Source: Magnetospirillum sp. SS-4
GTDB lineage: Bacteria; Pseudomonadota; Alphaproteobacteria; Rhodospirillales; Magnetospirillaceae
Assembly: GCF_902729425.1 (NCBI RefSeq)
Contig: NZ_LR746531.1
Coordinates: forward strand, 93,052 to 157,051
DNA: 64,000 nt
Direction of reading: 5' to 3'
Position numbers and translations under genes: made by a program. Positions 9,903 through 19,468 of the stretch are shown in pieces (positions within the stretch are counted from its first letter, which is position 1; the number at the start of each line of letters is the position of its first letter). Below the pieces are notes generated by a model that searched no databases, had not been told where the DNA came from, and saw nothing but the letters and a program-made list of their open reading frames with translations.

Positions 9903-10289
9903 ATGGGCAAGAAATCCGCAGAGCGGGTCCTGGCGGACACCGAGGCCAAGGCCTTCGCGTCGACCATCCGCACCAGCCCCCGCAAGCTCAACCTGGTTGC
10001 CGAGAGCATCCGCGGCCTGAAGGCCGAGGTGGCGCTGAACGCGCTCACCTTCTCCAAGCGGCGCATCGCCGTCGAGGTCCGGAAGGTGCTGCAATCGGCC
10101 ATCGCCAACGCCGAGAACAACCACCAGCTGGACGTCGACCGGCTGTATGTTGCCGAAGCCCATGTGGGCAAGGCCATGGTGATGAAGCGCTGGGCGTCGC
10201 GTGCCCGTGGCCGGTCCACCCGCATCGAGAAGCCGTTCAGCAATCTGACCGTCATCGTGCGCGAACGCGCCGAAGCGGCGGGGGAGTAA
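9903..10289 (+). CDS. rplV: 50S ribosomal protein L22 (uL22)
   Basis: L22 extends a beta hairpin into the exit tunnel, where mutations give macrolide resistance in other species. The C-terminal [20 protein letters not shown] stretch is the hairpin. At 128 aa it is a little longer than the E. coli protein (110), with extra residues at the N-terminus, as is usual in alphaproteobacteria. Confidence 0.97.
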   Translation: MGKKSAERVLADTEAKAFASTIRTSPRKLNLVAESIRGLKAEVALNALTFSKRRIAVEVRKVLQSAIANAENNHQLDVDRLYVAEAHVGKAMVMKRWASRARGRSTRIEKPFSNLTVIVRERAEAAGE

Positions 10290-10293
10290 CCAG

Positions 10294-10977
10294 ATGGGTC
10301 AGAAAGTCAATCCGATCGGCCTTCGCGTCGGTATCAACCGGACCTGGGATTCCCGCTGGTTCGCCGACGAGAGCTACGCCAAGCTGCTGCATCAGGACCT
10401 GAAGCTCAGGAAGTACCTGCGCGAGAAGCTGGCCCAGGCCGGCGTGTCGCGCGTGGTCATCGAACGGCCGGCCAAGAAGGCCCGCATCACCATCCATACC
10501 GCCCGTCCGGGCGTGGTGATCGGCAAGAAGGGCGCCGACATCGAGGTGCTCCGCAAGGAGCTGTCCAAGATGACCGGCGCCGAGGTTCACCTGAACATCG
10601 TCGAGATCAGGAAGCCGGAACTGGACGCCCAGCTGGTGGCCGAGTCCATCGCCCAGCAGCTGGAACGCCGCGTCGCCTTCCGCCGCGCCATGAAGCGCGC
10701 CGTGCAGTCGGCCATGCGCCTCGGCGCCCAGGGCATCCGGATCAATTGCTCCGGCCGTCTGGGCGGCGCCGAGATCGCCCGCATGGAGTGGTACCGCGAA
10801 GGCCGGGTGCCGCTGCACACGCTGCGCGCCGATGTCGATTACGGTGTCGGCACCGCCAAGACCACCTATGGCACCTGCGGCGTCAAGGTTTGGGTGTTCA
10901 AGGGCGAGATTCTCGCCCATGACCCCATGGCTCAGGACAAGCGCGCCGCGGGCGAGACCGCCCCGGCGGGCCGCTGA
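10294..10977 (+). CDS. rpsC: 30S ribosomal protein S3 (uS3)
   Basis: S3 forms part of the mRNA entry site and helicase. It begins [16 protein letters not shown] and has a type II KH domain with the GxxG-type loop [10 protein letters not shown] near residue 70. Length 227 aa is normal. The last ten residues ([10 protein letters not shown]) are a disordered tail. Confidence 0.97.
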   Translation: MGQKVNPIGLRVGINRTWDSRWFADESYAKLLHQDLKLRKYLREKLAQAGVSRVVIERPAKKARITIHTARPGVVIGKKGADIEVLRKELSKMTGAEVHLNIVEIRKPELDAQLVAESIAQQLERRVAFRRAMKRAVQSAMRLGAQGIRINCSGRLGGAEIARMEWYREGRVPLHTLRADVDYGVGTAKTTYGTCGVKVWVFKGEILAHDPMAQDKRAAGETAPAGR

Positions 10978-10994
10978 TCGAGAGGGTTTGAGAG

Positions 10995-11411
10995 ATGCTT
11001 TCGCCCAAGCGTACCAAATATCGTAAGGCTCACAAGGGCCGGATCAAGGGTGAGACCAAGGGTGGCTCGGCCTTGAACTTCGGCGCCTATGGCCTCAAGG
11101 CCCTGGAGCCCGAGCGCATCACCGCCCGTCAGATCGAGGCCGCCCGGCGTGCCCTGACCCGCCACATGAAGCGTCAGGGCCGCGTCTGGATCCGGATTTT
11201 CCCGGACCTGCCGGTCTCCAGCAAGCCCGCCGAAGTCCGCATGGGCTCGGGCAAGGGTGCGCCGGAATTCTGGGTGGCCCGCGTCGCTCCCGGCCGCATC
11301 CTGTTCGAGGTCGAGGGCGTGTCGGAAGAGATCGCCCGTCATGGTTTTGCCCTGGCCGCCGCCAAGCTGCCGATCAAGACCAAGTTCGTCAGCCGTATCG
11401 GGGAGATCTGA
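10995..11411 (+). CDS. rplP: 50S ribosomal protein L16 (uL16)
   Basis: L16 binds near the A-site tRNA elbow and is essential for 50S activity. It begins [16 protein letters not shown] and has the [12 protein letters not shown] motif typical of the family. Length is 138 aa. A GAGAGGGTTTGAGAG stretch supplies the ribosome binding site. Confidence 0.97.
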   Translation: MLSPKRTKYRKAHKGRIKGETKGGSALNFGAYGLKALEPERITARQIEAARRALTRHMKRQGRVWIRIFPDLPVSSKPAEVRMGSGKGAPEFWVARVAPGRILFEVEGVSEEIARHGFALAAAKLPIKTKFVSRIGEI

Positions 11412-11414
11412 GCC

Positions 11415-11618
11415 ATGGCCACCAAGGCTGCCGATCTGCGCCAGAAGACTTCGGACCAGCTCAAGGAGCGGGTTCTGGAGTTGAAGAAGGAGCAGTTCAA
11501 CCTTCGCTTCCAGAAGGCCTCGGGCCAGCTGGAGAACACGTCCCGGGTGCGTGCGGTGCGTCGCGAGATCGCGACCATCAAGACGCTGCTCGGCCAGCGC
11601 GCCGCAAGCGCGTCCTAA
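11415..11618 (+). CDS. rpmC: 50S ribosomal protein L29 (uL29)
   Basis: Small two-helix protein next to L23 at the tunnel exit. The pattern [21 protein letters not shown] is characteristic. Length is 67 aa. It starts four bases after rplP. Confidence 0.96.
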   Translation: MATKAADLRQKTSDQLKERVLELKKEQFNLRFQKASGQLENTSRVRAVRREIATIKTLLGQRAASAS

Positions 11619-11632
11619 GGAGATCACGCGAC

Positions 11633-11872
11633 ATGCCGAAGCGCATTCTTCAAGGGGTGGTCACCAGCGACAAGATGGACAAGACCGTGGTGGTCCGCGT
11701 CGAACGGCGCGTGATGCACCCGATCTACAAGAAGTTCATCCGTCGTTCCAAGAAGTACCACGCCCACGACGAGAACAACACCTTCAAGGCCGGCGACACC
11801 ATTCGCATCCGCGAGTGCCGTCCGCTGTCGAAGACCAAGTGCTGGGAAGTGATCGTCGAGCCGCAGGCTTGA
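11633..11872 (+). CDS. rpsQ: 30S ribosomal protein S17 (uS17)
   Basis: OB-fold 16S rRNA binding protein needed early in 30S assembly. It has [20 protein letters not shown] and the central [20 protein letters not shown] block. Length is 79 aa, standard. A 32-base gap follows before rplN, the conventional S10/spc operon border, but I see no promoter or terminator there. Confidence 0.96.
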   Translation: MPKRILQGVVTSDKMDKTVVVRVERRVMHPIYKKFIRRSKKYHAHDENNTFKAGDTIRIRECRPLSKTKCWEVIVEPQA

Positions 11873-11904
11873 CGGGCGCTGAACTGGGATAAGGAAGACG
11901 CAAC

Positions 11905-12273
11905 ATGATCCAGATGCAAACCAACCTGGACGTCGCCGATAATTCGGGAGCCCGCCGGGTGCAGTGCATCAAGGTGCTGGGCGGCTCGCACCGCACCATC
12001 GCCACGGTGGGCGACGTCATCGTCGTCTCCATCAAGGAAGCCATTCCGCGCGGCCGCGTGAAGAAGGGTGACGTGCATCGCGCCGTCATCGTTCGCACCG
12101 CCAAGGAAATCCGTCGCGCCGACGGTTCGGCCATCCGCTTCGACACCAACGCCGCCGTGCTGATCAACAAGCAGGGCGAGCCCATCGGCACCCGTATCTT
12201 CGGGCCGGTCACCCGTGAGCTTCGCGGCAAGAAGTTCATGAAGATCATCTCGCTGGCTCCGGAGGTGCTCTAA
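11905..12273 (+). CDS. rplN: 50S ribosomal protein L14 (uL14)
   Basis: Interface protein of the 50S subunit, target of the ribosome silencing factor RsfS in other bacteria. It begins [19 protein letters not shown], the family signature; 122 aa. Its stop directly abuts the rplX start. Confidence 0.97.
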   Translation: MIQMQTNLDVADNSGARRVQCIKVLGGSHRTIATVGDVIVVSIKEAIPRGRVKKGDVHRAVIVRTAKEIRRADGSAIRFDTNAAVLINKQGEPIGTRIFGPVTRELRGKKFMKIISLAPEVL

Positions 12274-12594
12274 ATGGCTTCCCTCAACGTGAAGAAGGGT
12301 GATCGCGTCGTCGTGCTCGCCGGCAAGGACAAGGGCAAGAAGGGCGAAGTCCTTTCCGCCAGCCCCAAGGAGCAGCGCGTCGTCGTCCAGGGCGTCAACA
12401 TGGTGAAGCGCCATACCCGCCCGTCCGCCACCCAGCAGGGCGGCATCGTGGAGAAGGAGGCGCCGATTCACGTCTCCAACGTCGCCCACGAAGACCCCAA
12501 GGACGGCAAGCCGACCCGCATCGGTCACAAGATTCTCGAAGACGGCCGCAAGGTGCGCATCGCGCGCCGCTCCGGCGAAGTCATCGACCGGTAA
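12274..12594 (+). CDS. rplX: 50S ribosomal protein L24 (uL24)
   Basis: Assembly initiator of the 50S subunit. The N-terminal KOW motif is visible as [19 protein letters not shown], and [13 protein letters not shown] follows. Length is 106 aa. It begins at the base after the rplN stop. Confidence 0.97.
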   Translation: MASLNVKKGDRVVVLAGKDKGKKGEVLSASPKEQRVVVQGVNMVKRHTRPSATQQGGIVEKEAPIHVSNVAHEDPKDGKPTRIGHKILEDGRKVRIARRSGEVIDR

Positions 12595-12612
12595 GGGCGA
12601 AAGGACAGCACG

Positions 12613-13152
12613 ATGGCACGCTTGCGCAAGCATTATGAAACCGTCATCAAGCCGGCGCTGCAAAAGGAGTTCGACTACGCGAACCCGATGCAGGTGCCCA
12701 AGCTTGAGAAGATCGTCATCAACATGGGCGTCGGTGAAGCCGCCCAGGATGCCAAGAAGATCGAATCGGCGGTCGCCGAGTTGACCCTGATCGCCGGCCA
12801 GAAGCCGGTGGTGACCCGGGCCAAGACCTCCATCGCCCAGTTCAAGCTGCGCGAAGGCCAGGTGGTGGGCTGCAAGGTCACCCTGCGGTCGGATCGTATG
12901 TACGAGTTCCTCGACAGGCTGATCAACATCGCCCTGCCGCGCGTCCGCGACTTCCGCGGCGTGCCGGCCAAGAGCTTCGACGGTCGCGGCAATTACTCGC
13001 TGGGACTGAAGGAGCAGCTCATTTTCCCGGAAATCGACTACGACAAGGTCGAGACCACGCGGGGAATGGACATCATCTTCGTCACGACCGCCGACACCAA
13101 TGAGGAGGCCAAGGCGCTCCTCAAGGGTTTCGACATGCCGTTCGTGGCCTGA
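12613..13152 (+). CDS. rplE: 50S ribosomal protein L5 (uL5)
   Basis: Binds 5S rRNA and forms a bridge to the 30S head. [14 protein letters not shown] near residue 35 and [21 protein letters not shown] are standard family blocks. Length is 179 aa. Confidence 0.97.
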   Translation: MARLRKHYETVIKPALQKEFDYANPMQVPKLEKIVINMGVGEAAQDAKKIESAVAELTLIAGQKPVVTRAKTSIAQFKLREGQVVGCKVTLRSDRMYEFLDRLINIALPRVRDFRGVPAKSFDGRGNYSLGLKEQLIFPEIDYDKVETTRGMDIIFVTTADTNEEAKALLKGFDMPFVA

Positions 13153-13167
13153 GTGGAGTTATAGGCA

Positions 13168-13473
13168 ATGTCTAAGATCAGCTCCGTCGAGAACAACAAG
13201 AAGCGCGAGCGCCTGGCGAAGCAGTTCGCCAACCGCCGCGCCAAGTTGAAGGCGGTCGCCAACAACCGGGAAGCCAGCCCCGAGGAGCGCTTCGAGGCGA
13301 CCCTCAAGCTGGCCGAGCTGCCCCGCAATTCGTCCAAGGTTCGCGTGCGCCTGCGCTGCGAGCTGACCGGTCGTCCGCGCGGCAACTACCGCAAGTTCAA
13401 GCTGTGCCGGAACAAGCTTCGCGAGCTCGCCTCGCAGGGCCAGATTCCCGGCATGACCAAGTCCAGCTGGTAA
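13168..13473 (+). CDS. rpsN: 30S ribosomal protein S14 (uS14), zinc-free type
   Basis: 30S head protein of 101 aa. This is the longer type without zinc-binding CxxC pairs (only two separated Cys, in RCELTG and KLCRNK), so it does not depend on zinc. [20 protein letters not shown] is the conserved C-terminal core. Confidence 0.96.
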   Translation: MSKISSVENNKKRERLAKQFANRRAKLKAVANNREASPEERFEATLKLAELPRNSSKVRVRLRCELTGRPRGNYRKFKLCRNKLRELASQGQIPGMTKSSW

Positions 13474-13488
13474 GGGAGGGCTCAGTCC

Positions 13489-13887
13489 ATGTCCATGACC
13501 GATCCTCTCGCCGATATGATCACCCGCATCCGCAACGGACAGCGGGCGAACAAGGCCACCGTCAAGTCCCCGGCCTCCAGCCTTCGCGCCAATGTGCTCG
13601 AAGTGCTGAAGCGCGAGGGCTACATCCGCGGCTACAACCGCGTCGATGTCCGCGCCGGCATCGCCGAGTTCAATATCGAGCTCAAGTATCATGAGGGCCA
13701 GCCGGTGATCCGCGAGATTTCGCGCGTCTCCACCCCGGGCCGTCGCGTCTATTCCAAGATCGCCGACCTTCGCCGCGTCGCCAACGGGTTGGGGATCACC
13801 ATCCTCTCGACCCCGAGGGGCGTCATGTCCGACACTGAGGCTCGCGCCCAGAATGTCGGCGGCGAAGTCCTCTGCGAAGTGTTCTGA
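13489..13887 (+). CDS. rpsH: 30S ribosomal protein S8 (uS8)
   Basis: 16S rRNA binding protein, and in E. coli the translational repressor of the spc operon. Begins [16 protein letters not shown] and ends GGEVLCEVF, both conserved. Length 132 aa from the listed ATG; an ATG two codons downstream in the frame is equally possible. Confidence 0.97.
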   Translation: MSMTDPLADMITRIRNGQRANKATVKSPASSLRANVLEVLKREGYIRGYNRVDVRAGIAEFNIELKYHEGQPVIREISRVSTPGRRVYSKIADLRRVANGLGITILSTPRGVMSDTEARAQNVGGEVLCEVF

Positions 13888-13900
13888 GGAGGGCTCTCAC

Positions 13901-14434
13901 ATGTCGCGAGTCGGCAAATATCCCGTCTCGGTGCCGTCGGGGGTCACCGTCCAGATTTCCGGTCCCGATATCACCGTCAAGGGCAAGCTGGGCGAATCCC
14001 AGCTCACCGCCAGGGACTGCGTCGAGGTCAGCCTCGATGGCAGCCAGCTGTGGGTGAAGCCCAAGAACGAAACCAAGGAAGCCCGCATGATGTGGGGCAC
14101 CACCCGTGCCCTGCTGAACAACATGGTCAAGGGTGTGTCTGACGGCTTCACCATCAACCTCGAAATCAACGGCGTCGGCTATCGCGCCGCCGTGGATGGC
14201 AAGGTGCTGAAGCTGCAACTCGGCTACTCGCACGATATCGAGTTCCCGATCCCGGACGACATCTCCATGAAGTGCGACAAGCCCACCGCCATCTCGATTT
14301 CCGGCCGCGACCGTCAGCGCGTCGGCCAGATCGCGGCGGAGATTCGCTCGTTCCGCGGTCCCGAACCCTACAAGGGCAAGGGCATCAAGTACGAAACCGA
14401 GACTATCCTCCGCAAGGAAGGTAAGAAGAAGTAA
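13901..14434 (+). CDS. rplF: 50S ribosomal protein L6 (uL6)
   Basis: L6 sits by the sarcin-ricin loop and the factor-binding site. I start it at the ATG at 13901 (MSRVGKYPV), which has GAGGAGGG upstream and matches the family N-terminus, giving 177 aa; a longer in-frame start at 13853 overlaps rpsH and is not family sequence. The C-terminal block [12 protein letters not shown] is diagnostic. Confidence 0.97.
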   Translation: MSRVGKYPVSVPSGVTVQISGPDITVKGKLGESQLTARDCVEVSLDGSQLWVKPKNETKEARMMWGTTRALLNNMVKGVSDGFTINLEINGVGYRAAVDGKVLKLQLGYSHDIEFPIPDDISMKCDKPTAISISGRDRQRVGQIAAEIRSFRGPEPYKGKGIKYETETILRKEGKKK

Positions 14435-14445
14435 AGGGTACCGCC

Positions 14446-14808
14446 ATGATGACGCCGAAGGATCTATTCGAGCGCCGCAAGCGGCGCACCCGTCAGAGCA
14501 TCAAACAGAAGAGCCATGGCCGTCTGCGGCTGTCGGTCTTCCGCTCTGGCAAGAACATCTATGTCCAGGTGATCGACGACAGCAAGGGCGTCACCCTTGT
14601 CGCCGCCTCCACCCTGGACAAGGAACTGAAGGGCGACCTGAAGACCGGCGCCGACAAGACGGCCGCGGCCGCCGTCGGCAAGCTGATCGCCGAGCGGGCC
14701 AAGGCGGCCGGCATCACCGATGTGGTGTTCGACCGTGGCGGCTACATCTATCACGGCCGGGTCAAGGCCCTGGCCGACGCTGCCCGCGAAGGCGGCCTGT
14801 CTTTCTGA
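14446..14808 (+). CDS. rplR: 50S ribosomal protein L18 (uL18)
   Basis: 5S rRNA binding protein, 120 aa. The basic N-terminus ([19 protein letters not shown]) and the C-terminal [20 protein letters not shown] are typical. Two adjacent ATGs (14446 and 14449) are possible starts. Confidence 0.97.
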   Translation: MMTPKDLFERRKRRTRQSIKQKSHGRLRLSVFRSGKNIYVQVIDDSKGVTLVAASTLDKELKGDLKTGADKTAAAAVGKLIAERAKAAGITDVVFDRGGYIYHGRVKALADAAREGGLSF

Positions 14809-14820
14809 GGATGATGAGCA

Positions 14821-15450
14821 ATGGCACGTACTCCCACCACTAGTGATCGGCCCGAGCGGGGCCGCGGCGGCGAGCGCAGCGACCGCGGCCGTGGTCGCGG
14901 CGGCGAGCAGACCCCGCGCGAGCGCGAGGAATCGGAATTCGTCGACAAGCTGGTGCACATCAACCGCGTCGCCAAGGTGGTGAAGGGTGGCCGTCGCTTC
15001 GCCTTCGCCGCCCTGGTCGTGGTCGGTGACGCCAAGGGGCGCGTCGGCTTCGGCTCCGGCAAGGCCCGCGAGGTTCCCGAGGCCATCCGCAAGGCCACCG
15101 AGCAGGCCAAGCGCAACATGGTCAAGATCGCGCTCCGCGAGGGTCGCACCCTTCATCATGACGCCTTCGGCCGCTTTGGCGCCGGCCGCGTCGTGCTGCG
15201 CGCCGCCCCGGCCGGTACCGGCATCATCGCCGGCGGCCCGATGCGCGCCGTGTTCGAGACCATGGGCGTGCAGGACGTCGTGGCCAAGTGCCTCGGCACC
15301 TCCAACCCGCACAACATGATCAAGGCGACCTTCGCCGCTCTGGTCAACCTGGCGTCGCCGCGCTCGGTTGCCGCCAAGCGCGGCAAGAAGGTCGGCGAGA
15401 TCATCGGCCGTCGCGACGGAGCCGCCGCCGCGGCCGCCGCCGGCGCTTGA
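14821..15450 (+). CDS. rpsE: 30S ribosomal protein S5 (uS5) with Arg/Gly-rich N-terminal extension
   Basis: S5 maintains decoding accuracy and has an RNA-binding N-terminal domain and a C-terminal domain ([15 protein letters not shown] and [10 protein letters not shown] are visible). At 209 aa it is longer than the E. coli protein (166). The excess is mostly an N-terminal extension of about 40 residues rich in Arg, Gly and Glu (for example [18 protein letters not shown]), plus an Ala-rich tail. Such extensions occur in alphaproteobacterial S5. Confidence 0.97.
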   Translation: MARTPTTSDRPERGRGGERSDRGRGRGGEQTPREREESEFVDKLVHINRVAKVVKGGRRFAFAALVVVGDAKGRVGFGSGKAREVPEAIRKATEQAKRNMVKIALREGRTLHHDAFGRFGAGRVVLRAAPAGTGIIAGGPMRAVFETMGVQDVVAKCLGTSNPHNMIKATFAALVNLASPRSVAAKRGKKVGEIIGRRDGAAAAAAAGA

Positions 15451-15464
15451 GGAGGGTTCGACCA

Positions 15465-15668
15465 ATGGCCGCCAAGAACAAGACCGCCACCAAGACCACC
15501 GTCAAGGTTACCCAGGTGGGCAGCCCCATCGGCCGCCCGGCCGATCAGCGCGCCACCCTGGTTGGGCTGGGCCTCAACAAGATGCGCCGCACCCGCGAAC
15601 TGGAGGATACTCCGGCGGTGCGCGGCATGATCGCCAAGGTCCGGCACCTGATTCAGGTGGAAGAATAG
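15465..15668 (+). CDS. rpmD: 50S ribosomal protein L30 (uL30)
   Basis: Small 50S protein, 67 aa. The family pattern [19 protein letters not shown] is present after a short Lys/Thr-rich N-terminus. I start it at the ATG at 15465, preceded by GAGGAGGG; the frame is open far upstream but that part is an rpsE shadow. Confidence 0.95.
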   Translation: MAAKNKTATKTTVKVTQVGSPIGRPADQRATLVGLGLNKMRRTRELEDTPAVRGMIAKVRHLIQVEE

Positions 15669-15683
15669 GATTTCCGGATGTTC

Positions 15684-15702
15684 GGGGGCCGTCGGCCCCC
15701 GG
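15684..15702 (+). terminator. hairpin between rpmD and rplO
   Basis: A perfect 8-bp GC stem, CGGGGGCC / GGCCCCCG, around a three-base loop sits in the 59-base gap between rpmD and rplO. No T-run follows, so it probably pauses RNA polymerase or protects an mRNA end and does not fully terminate. Confidence 0.45.
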
Positions 15703-15727
15703 ATTTCGGTCATGAGGACGAAAAGAA

Positions 15728-16210
15728 ATGAAGCTGAACGAACTTCGCGACAATGACGGCGCGCGCTACAAGGCCAAGCGAGTCGGCCGCGGCATCGGTT
15801 CCGGCAAGGGCAAGACCTCGGGATCGGGCGTCAAGGGCCAGAGCTCGCGTACCGGCGTGGCCATCAACGGCTTCGAAGGCGGCCAGATGCCCATCTACCG
15901 CCGTCTTCCCAAGCGGGGCTTCAACGTCCCGTTCCCCAACGAGTATTCCGAGATCAATCTCGGCCGCCTGCAAAAGGCCATCGACGAGAAGCGCGTCGAT
16001 GCCGGCAAGCCGATCAATGCCGACGTGCTTCAGGCCGCCGGCCTGATCGGCAAGATTCATGACGGGGTGCGCCTGCTGGCGCGCGGCGAGCTGACCGCCA
16101 AGATCACCATCGAGGTGGTGGGCGCGTCCAAGGCCGCCATCGCCGCCGTCGAGAAGGCGGGCGGCGCGGTCAATATCCTCGCGCCCAAGGCCATCCCGGC
16201 CGAAGGCTGA
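15728..16210 (+). CDS. rplO: 50S ribosomal protein L15 (uL15)
   Basis: Late-assembly 50S protein. It has the Gly-rich [19 protein letters not shown] segment and [17 protein letters not shown]. Length is 160 aa. It is followed by a structured 163-base leader before secY. Confidence 0.97.
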   Translation: MKLNELRDNDGARYKAKRVGRGIGSGKGKTSGSGVKGQSSRTGVAINGFEGGQMPIYRRLPKRGFNVPFPNEYSEINLGRLQKAIDEKRVDAGKPINADVLQAAGLIGKIHDGVRLLARGELTAKITIEVVGASKAAIAAVEKAGGAVNILAPKAIPAEG

Positions 16211-16251
16211 CGATCACGCCCCTCGGGGCACGACCTTCGGGGCGTCGATCG
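16211..16251 (+). terminator. hairpin directly after rplO
   Basis: Starting at the base after the rplO stop, CGATCACGCCCC pairs with GGGGCGTCGATCG (one bulged C), a 12-bp stem around a 16-base loop. No T-run follows. It could be a partial terminator or an mRNA-end stabiliser separating ribosomal protein expression from secY. Confidence 0.45.
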
Positions 16252-16267
16252 TCCGAGTAGAGTCGGG

Positions 16268-16297
16268 CGTGATTTGGGTCGTTTGACCTGAATCACG
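16268..16297 (+). promoter_or_regulatory. symmetric stem-loop in the secY leader
   Basis: CGTGATT and AATCACG form an outer 7-bp stem; after a symmetric TG/TG internal loop, GGTC and GACC form an inner stem closed by GTTT. This regular structure lies 77 bases before secY and could be a protein-binding or attenuation element. Its function is not known to me. Confidence 0.4.
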
Positions 16298-16373
16298 TCC
16301 CGTCGTCAGGAATTGCGGCACCGTCTCCGGCGATACCGTTCGGGACCAACGCCGCTGAAACCCGGAGTAAGGC

Positions 16374-17723
16374 ATGGCCTCCGCTGCCGAGCAGCTTGCC
16401 GCGAACTTCAACTTTGGCGTGATCGCCAAGGCGACGGACCTCAAGAAGAGGATCTGGTTCACGCTGGGCGCCCTCATCATCTACCGCCTGGGAACCTGGA
16501 TTCCCCTGCCCGGCGTCGATCCCCAGGTGCTGGGCGACCTGTTCAAGCAGTCGGGCAGCGGCATGCTGGGCATGTTCGACATGCTGGCCGGCGGCGCGCT
16601 CTCGCGCATGACCATCTTCGCGCTCAACATCATGCCCTACATTTCGGCCTCCATCATCCTTCAGCTGATGACCTCGGTGGTTCCCACCCTTGAGGCCATC
16701 AAGAAGGAGGGCGAGGCCGGCCGCAAGAAGATCAACCAGTACACCCGCTATCTCACCGTCGCCATCGCCCTGCTCCAGGCCTTCGGCATCGCCGTCGGGC
16801 TGGAGAGCATGACCTCGTCCCGCGGTTCGGCGGTGATGATGGACAACCACATGCTGTTCCGCTTCACCACCGTGGTGACCCTGACCGGCGGAACCCTGTT
16901 CCTGATGTGGCTGGGCGAGCAGATCACGGCGCGCGGCATCGGCCAGGGTATTTCCATGATCATCATGGCCGGCATCGTCGCCGAGCTGCCCTCGGCCATC
17001 AGCAACACCCTGGAACTGGGCCGCACCGGCGCCCTGCCGGCGCTGGTCATCATCCTGATCCTGGTGATGAGCGTGGCGGTGATCGCCTTCATCGTCTACA
17101 TGGAACGCGCCCAGCGCCGCATCATCGTCCAGTATCCCAAGCGCCAGGTTGGCAACAAGATGTTCGGCGGCGAATCCTCGCATCTGCCGCTGAAGGTCAA
17201 CACCGCCGGCGTGATTCCGCCGATCTTCGCCAGTTCGATCCTGCTGATGCCGGTGACCATCGCCCAGTTCGCCTCCCAGGGTGGCGGCGGCGGCGACTGG
17301 ATGACCAGCTTCACCGCGCTGATGGGACGGGGACAGCCGCTCTACATCGCGACGTACCTGGCCTTCATCGTGTTCTTTTCCTTCTTCTATACCGCCGTGG
17401 TGTTCAATCCGGCCGATACCGCCGAGAATCTGAAGAAGTACGGGGGCTTCATCCCCGGCATCCGGCCCGGAAAGAATACCGCCGACTACCTCGATTTCGT
17501 CCTGACCCGCCTGACGGTGGTGGGAGCGGCCTACCTATCCGCGCTTTCGATCCTGCCCGAACTGCTGATCGCCAAATGGTCGGTTCCCTTCTATTTTGGT
17601 GGCACCAGCCTACTGATCGTCGTGACGGTGACCTTGGATACCGTGGCGCAGATTCAGTCGCATCTTCTGGCCCATCAATACGAGGGACTCATCAAGAAGT
17701 CCCGTCTCAGAGGGCGCCGGTAG
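16374..17723 (+). CDS. secY: preprotein translocase subunit SecY
   Basis: Channel-forming subunit of the SecYEG translocon in the inner membrane, 449 aa with about ten predicted membrane helices. Recognisable blocks are RIWFTLGALIIYRLGTWIPL at the start of helix 1, ALNIMPYISASIILQLMTSV, and NPADTAENLKKYGGFIPGIRPG in the cytoplasmic C5 loop that meets SecA and the ribosome. It is cotranscribed with adk, 27 bases downstream. Confidence 0.97.
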   Translation: MASAAEQLAANFNFGVIAKATDLKKRIWFTLGALIIYRLGTWIPLPGVDPQVLGDLFKQSGSGMLGMFDMLAGGALSRMTIFALNIMPYISASIILQLMTSVVPTLEAIKKEGEAGRKKINQYTRYLTVAIALLQAFGIAVGLESMTSSRGSAVMMDNHMLFRFTTVVTLTGGTLFLMWLGEQITARGIGQGISMIIMAGIVAELPSAISNTLELGRTGALPALVIILILVMSVAVIAFIVYMERAQRRIIVQYPKRQVGNKMFGGESSHLPLKVNTAGVIPPIFASSILLMPVTIAQFASQGGGGGDWMTSFTALMGRGQPLYIATYLAFIVFFSFFYTAVVFNPADTAENLKKYGGFIPGIRPGKNTADYLDFVLTRLTVVGAAYLSALSILPELLIAKWSVPFYFGGTSLLIVVTVTLDTVAQIQSHLLAHQYEGLIKKSRLRGRR

Positions 17724-17750
17724 GCACGTCGAAGGAGAAAGGGAGACCCG

Positions 17751-18404
17751 ATGAATCTCGTTCTGTTGGGACCGCCGGGCGGCGGCAAGGGAACCCAGGC
17801 GAAACGGTTGCAGGAGAAGTACGGCCTGGTTCAACTGTCCACCGGCGACATGCTGCGCGCCGCCGTCGCCTCGGGGTCCGAGGTGGGCCGGCGGGCGAAA
17901 GCGGTGATGGATGCTGGCCAACTGGTGTCCGACGAGATCGTCATCGCCATCATCGACGAGCGGCTGGATCAGCCCGACCTCGCCAAGGGCGCCATCTTCG
18001 ACGGCTTTCCCCGCACCGTCGCCCAGGCCGAGGCGCTGGACGCCATGATGGAACGCAAGGGCAAGAAGCTGGATTTCGCCATCGAGATCCGGGTGCCCGA
18101 CGCCTACATCGTCGAACGCATCACCGGCCGCTTCACCTGCGGCAAGTGCGGCGCCGGCTATCACGACACGTTCCAGCAGCCCAAGATTGCCGGAACCTGC
18201 GATTCCTGCGGTTCGTCCGAGTTCGTGCGGCGCCCCGACGACAACGTCGAGACGGTGACCAAGCGGCTCGAGGCCTACCATGCCCAGACCGCCCCGCTGC
18301 TGCCCTATTACGACAAACGGGGCGCGCTGAAGCTGGTGGACGGCACCATGGACATCGCCGAGGTCACCAGGGCGCTGGAAGCCGTGGTGGATTCGGCCGG
18401 TTAG
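17751..18404 (+). CDS. adk: adenylate kinase with four-Cys (metal-binding type) LID
   Basis: Cytoplasmic enzyme interconverting ATP + AMP and 2 ADP. The P-loop GPPGGGKGTQ lies at residues 7-16 and the DGFPRT motif follows. The LID carries CGKC and CDSC, the four-cysteine pattern that binds zinc or iron in some species, in place of the hydrogen-bond network of the E. coli enzyme. Length is 217 aa. Its place after secY is common in alphaproteobacteria; rpmJ (L36) is not seen here. Confidence 0.96.
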   Translation: MNLVLLGPPGGGKGTQAKRLQEKYGLVQLSTGDMLRAAVASGSEVGRRAKAVMDAGQLVSDEIVIAIIDERLDQPDLAKGAIFDGFPRTVAQAEALDAMMERKGKKLDFAIEIRVPDAYIVERITGRFTCGKCGAGYHDTFQQPKIAGTCDSCGSSEFVRRPDDNVETVTKRLEAYHAQTAPLLPYYDKRGALKLVDGTMDIAEVTRALEAVVDSAG

Positions 18405-18436
18405 GACGGCGACGACAGAATCATGGGGTGAAACGG

Positions 18437-18464
18437 TTGACTCTCGACCGAATCACCCTATAAT
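18437..18464 (+). promoter_or_regulatory. sigma-70 type promoter of the alpha operon
   Basis: TTGACT (18437-18442) and a perfect TATAAT (18459-18464) are separated by 16 bases, in the 169-base gap between adk and rpsM. It would drive rpsM-rpsK-rpoA-rplQ separately from the S10/spc genes, with a leader of about 100 bases where an S4-type control site could lie. Confidence 0.75.
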
Positions 18465-18573
18465 CCCGCACCTTCGGTTTCCCCCGTCATGGGCGAGACC
18501 TGGAGTTGTGTTTTTCGGTAATGGCTCCGGGCGCATCGTGGCGCGGACTTTTTTGGTGAAGGAGTAACCAGCT

Positions 18574-18951
18574 TTGGCTCGTATCGCTGGCGTCAATATT
18601 CCGACGAACAAGCGCGTGATGATCGCGCTGACCTACATTCACGGCATCGGCCGCGCCAAGGCGCAGGAGATCACCAGCAAGCTGGGCATCCCCGTGGAGC
18701 GGCGCGTCAATCAGCTGACCGATGACGAGGTGCTGCGCATTCGTGAGCTGATCGACCGCGACTATCAGGTCGAGGGCGATCTGCGCCGCAGCGTCGCCAT
18801 GCACATCAAGCGGCTGATGGACCTGGGCTGCTATCGCGGCCTGCGGCATCGCCGCGGCCTGCCGGTGCGCGGCCAGCGGACCCACACCAACGCCCGTACC
18901 CGCAAGGGTCCGGCGAAGCCGATTGCCGGCAAGAAGAAAGTTACCAAGTAA
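18574..18951 (+). CDS. rpsM: 30S ribosomal protein S13 (uS13), TTG start
   Basis: 30S head protein that bridges to L5 and contacts P-site tRNA. The family N-terminus [14 protein letters not shown] follows directly on a TTG codon at 18574, and AAGGAG lies nine bases before it, so the start is TTG. The C-terminus [19 protein letters not shown] is diagnostic. Length is 125 aa. Confidence 0.96.
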   Translation: MARIAGVNIPTNKRVMIALTYIHGIGRAKAQEITSKLGIPVERRVNQLTDDEVLRIRELIDRDYQVEGDLRRSVAMHIKRLMDLGCYRGLRHRRGLPVRGQRTHTNARTRKGPAKPIAGKKKVTK

Positions 18952-18963
18952 GGAATACCTCAG

Positions 18964-19359
18964 ATGGCAAAGCCTGCTGCTGCCGCGCGTCCCCGTCGCC
19001 GCGAGCGCAAGAACATCACTTCGGGCGTGGCGCATGTGAACGCCACGTTCAACAACACCATGATCACCATCACCGACGCCCAGGGCAACACCATCTCCTG
19101 GTCCTCGGCCGGTGTGCAGGGCTTCAAGGGCTCGCGCAAGTCCACTCCCTACGCGGCCCAGGTGGCGGCGGAGGATGCGGGCCGCAAGGCTTCCGAGCAC
19201 GGCATGCGCACCCTGGAGGTCGAGGTGAAGGGCCCCGGCGCCGGTCGCGAATCGGCGTTGCGCGCGTTGCAGGCTGTCGGTTTCCAGATCACCTCGATCC
19301 GCGACGTCACGCCGATCCCGCACAACGGGTGCCGGCCGCGCAAGCGCCGTCGCGTCTGA
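18964..19359 (+). CDS. rpsK: 30S ribosomal protein S11 (uS11)
   Basis: 30S platform protein near the E site. It has [20 protein letters not shown] and the C-terminal [18 protein letters not shown] block. Length is 131 aa. A 109-base gap before rpoA holds a hairpin (AACCTTCTC with GAGGAGGTT, one G-T pair). Confidence 0.97.
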   Translation: MAKPAAAARPRRRERKNITSGVAHVNATFNNTMITITDAQGNTISWSSAGVQGFKGSRKSTPYAAQVAAEDAGRKASEHGMRTLEVEVKGPGAGRESALRALQAVGFQITSIRDVTPIPHNGCRPRKRRRV

Positions 19360-19468
19360 TCGGGTTTCTCCTCGGGATCTCGGCCGGCCGCCAACCTTCT
19401 CGCAGAGAGGAGGTTCGGCGGTACGGCCGTTCCCGGTTTTCGTTTGTTCCTAGCATGAGGTCACGCTC

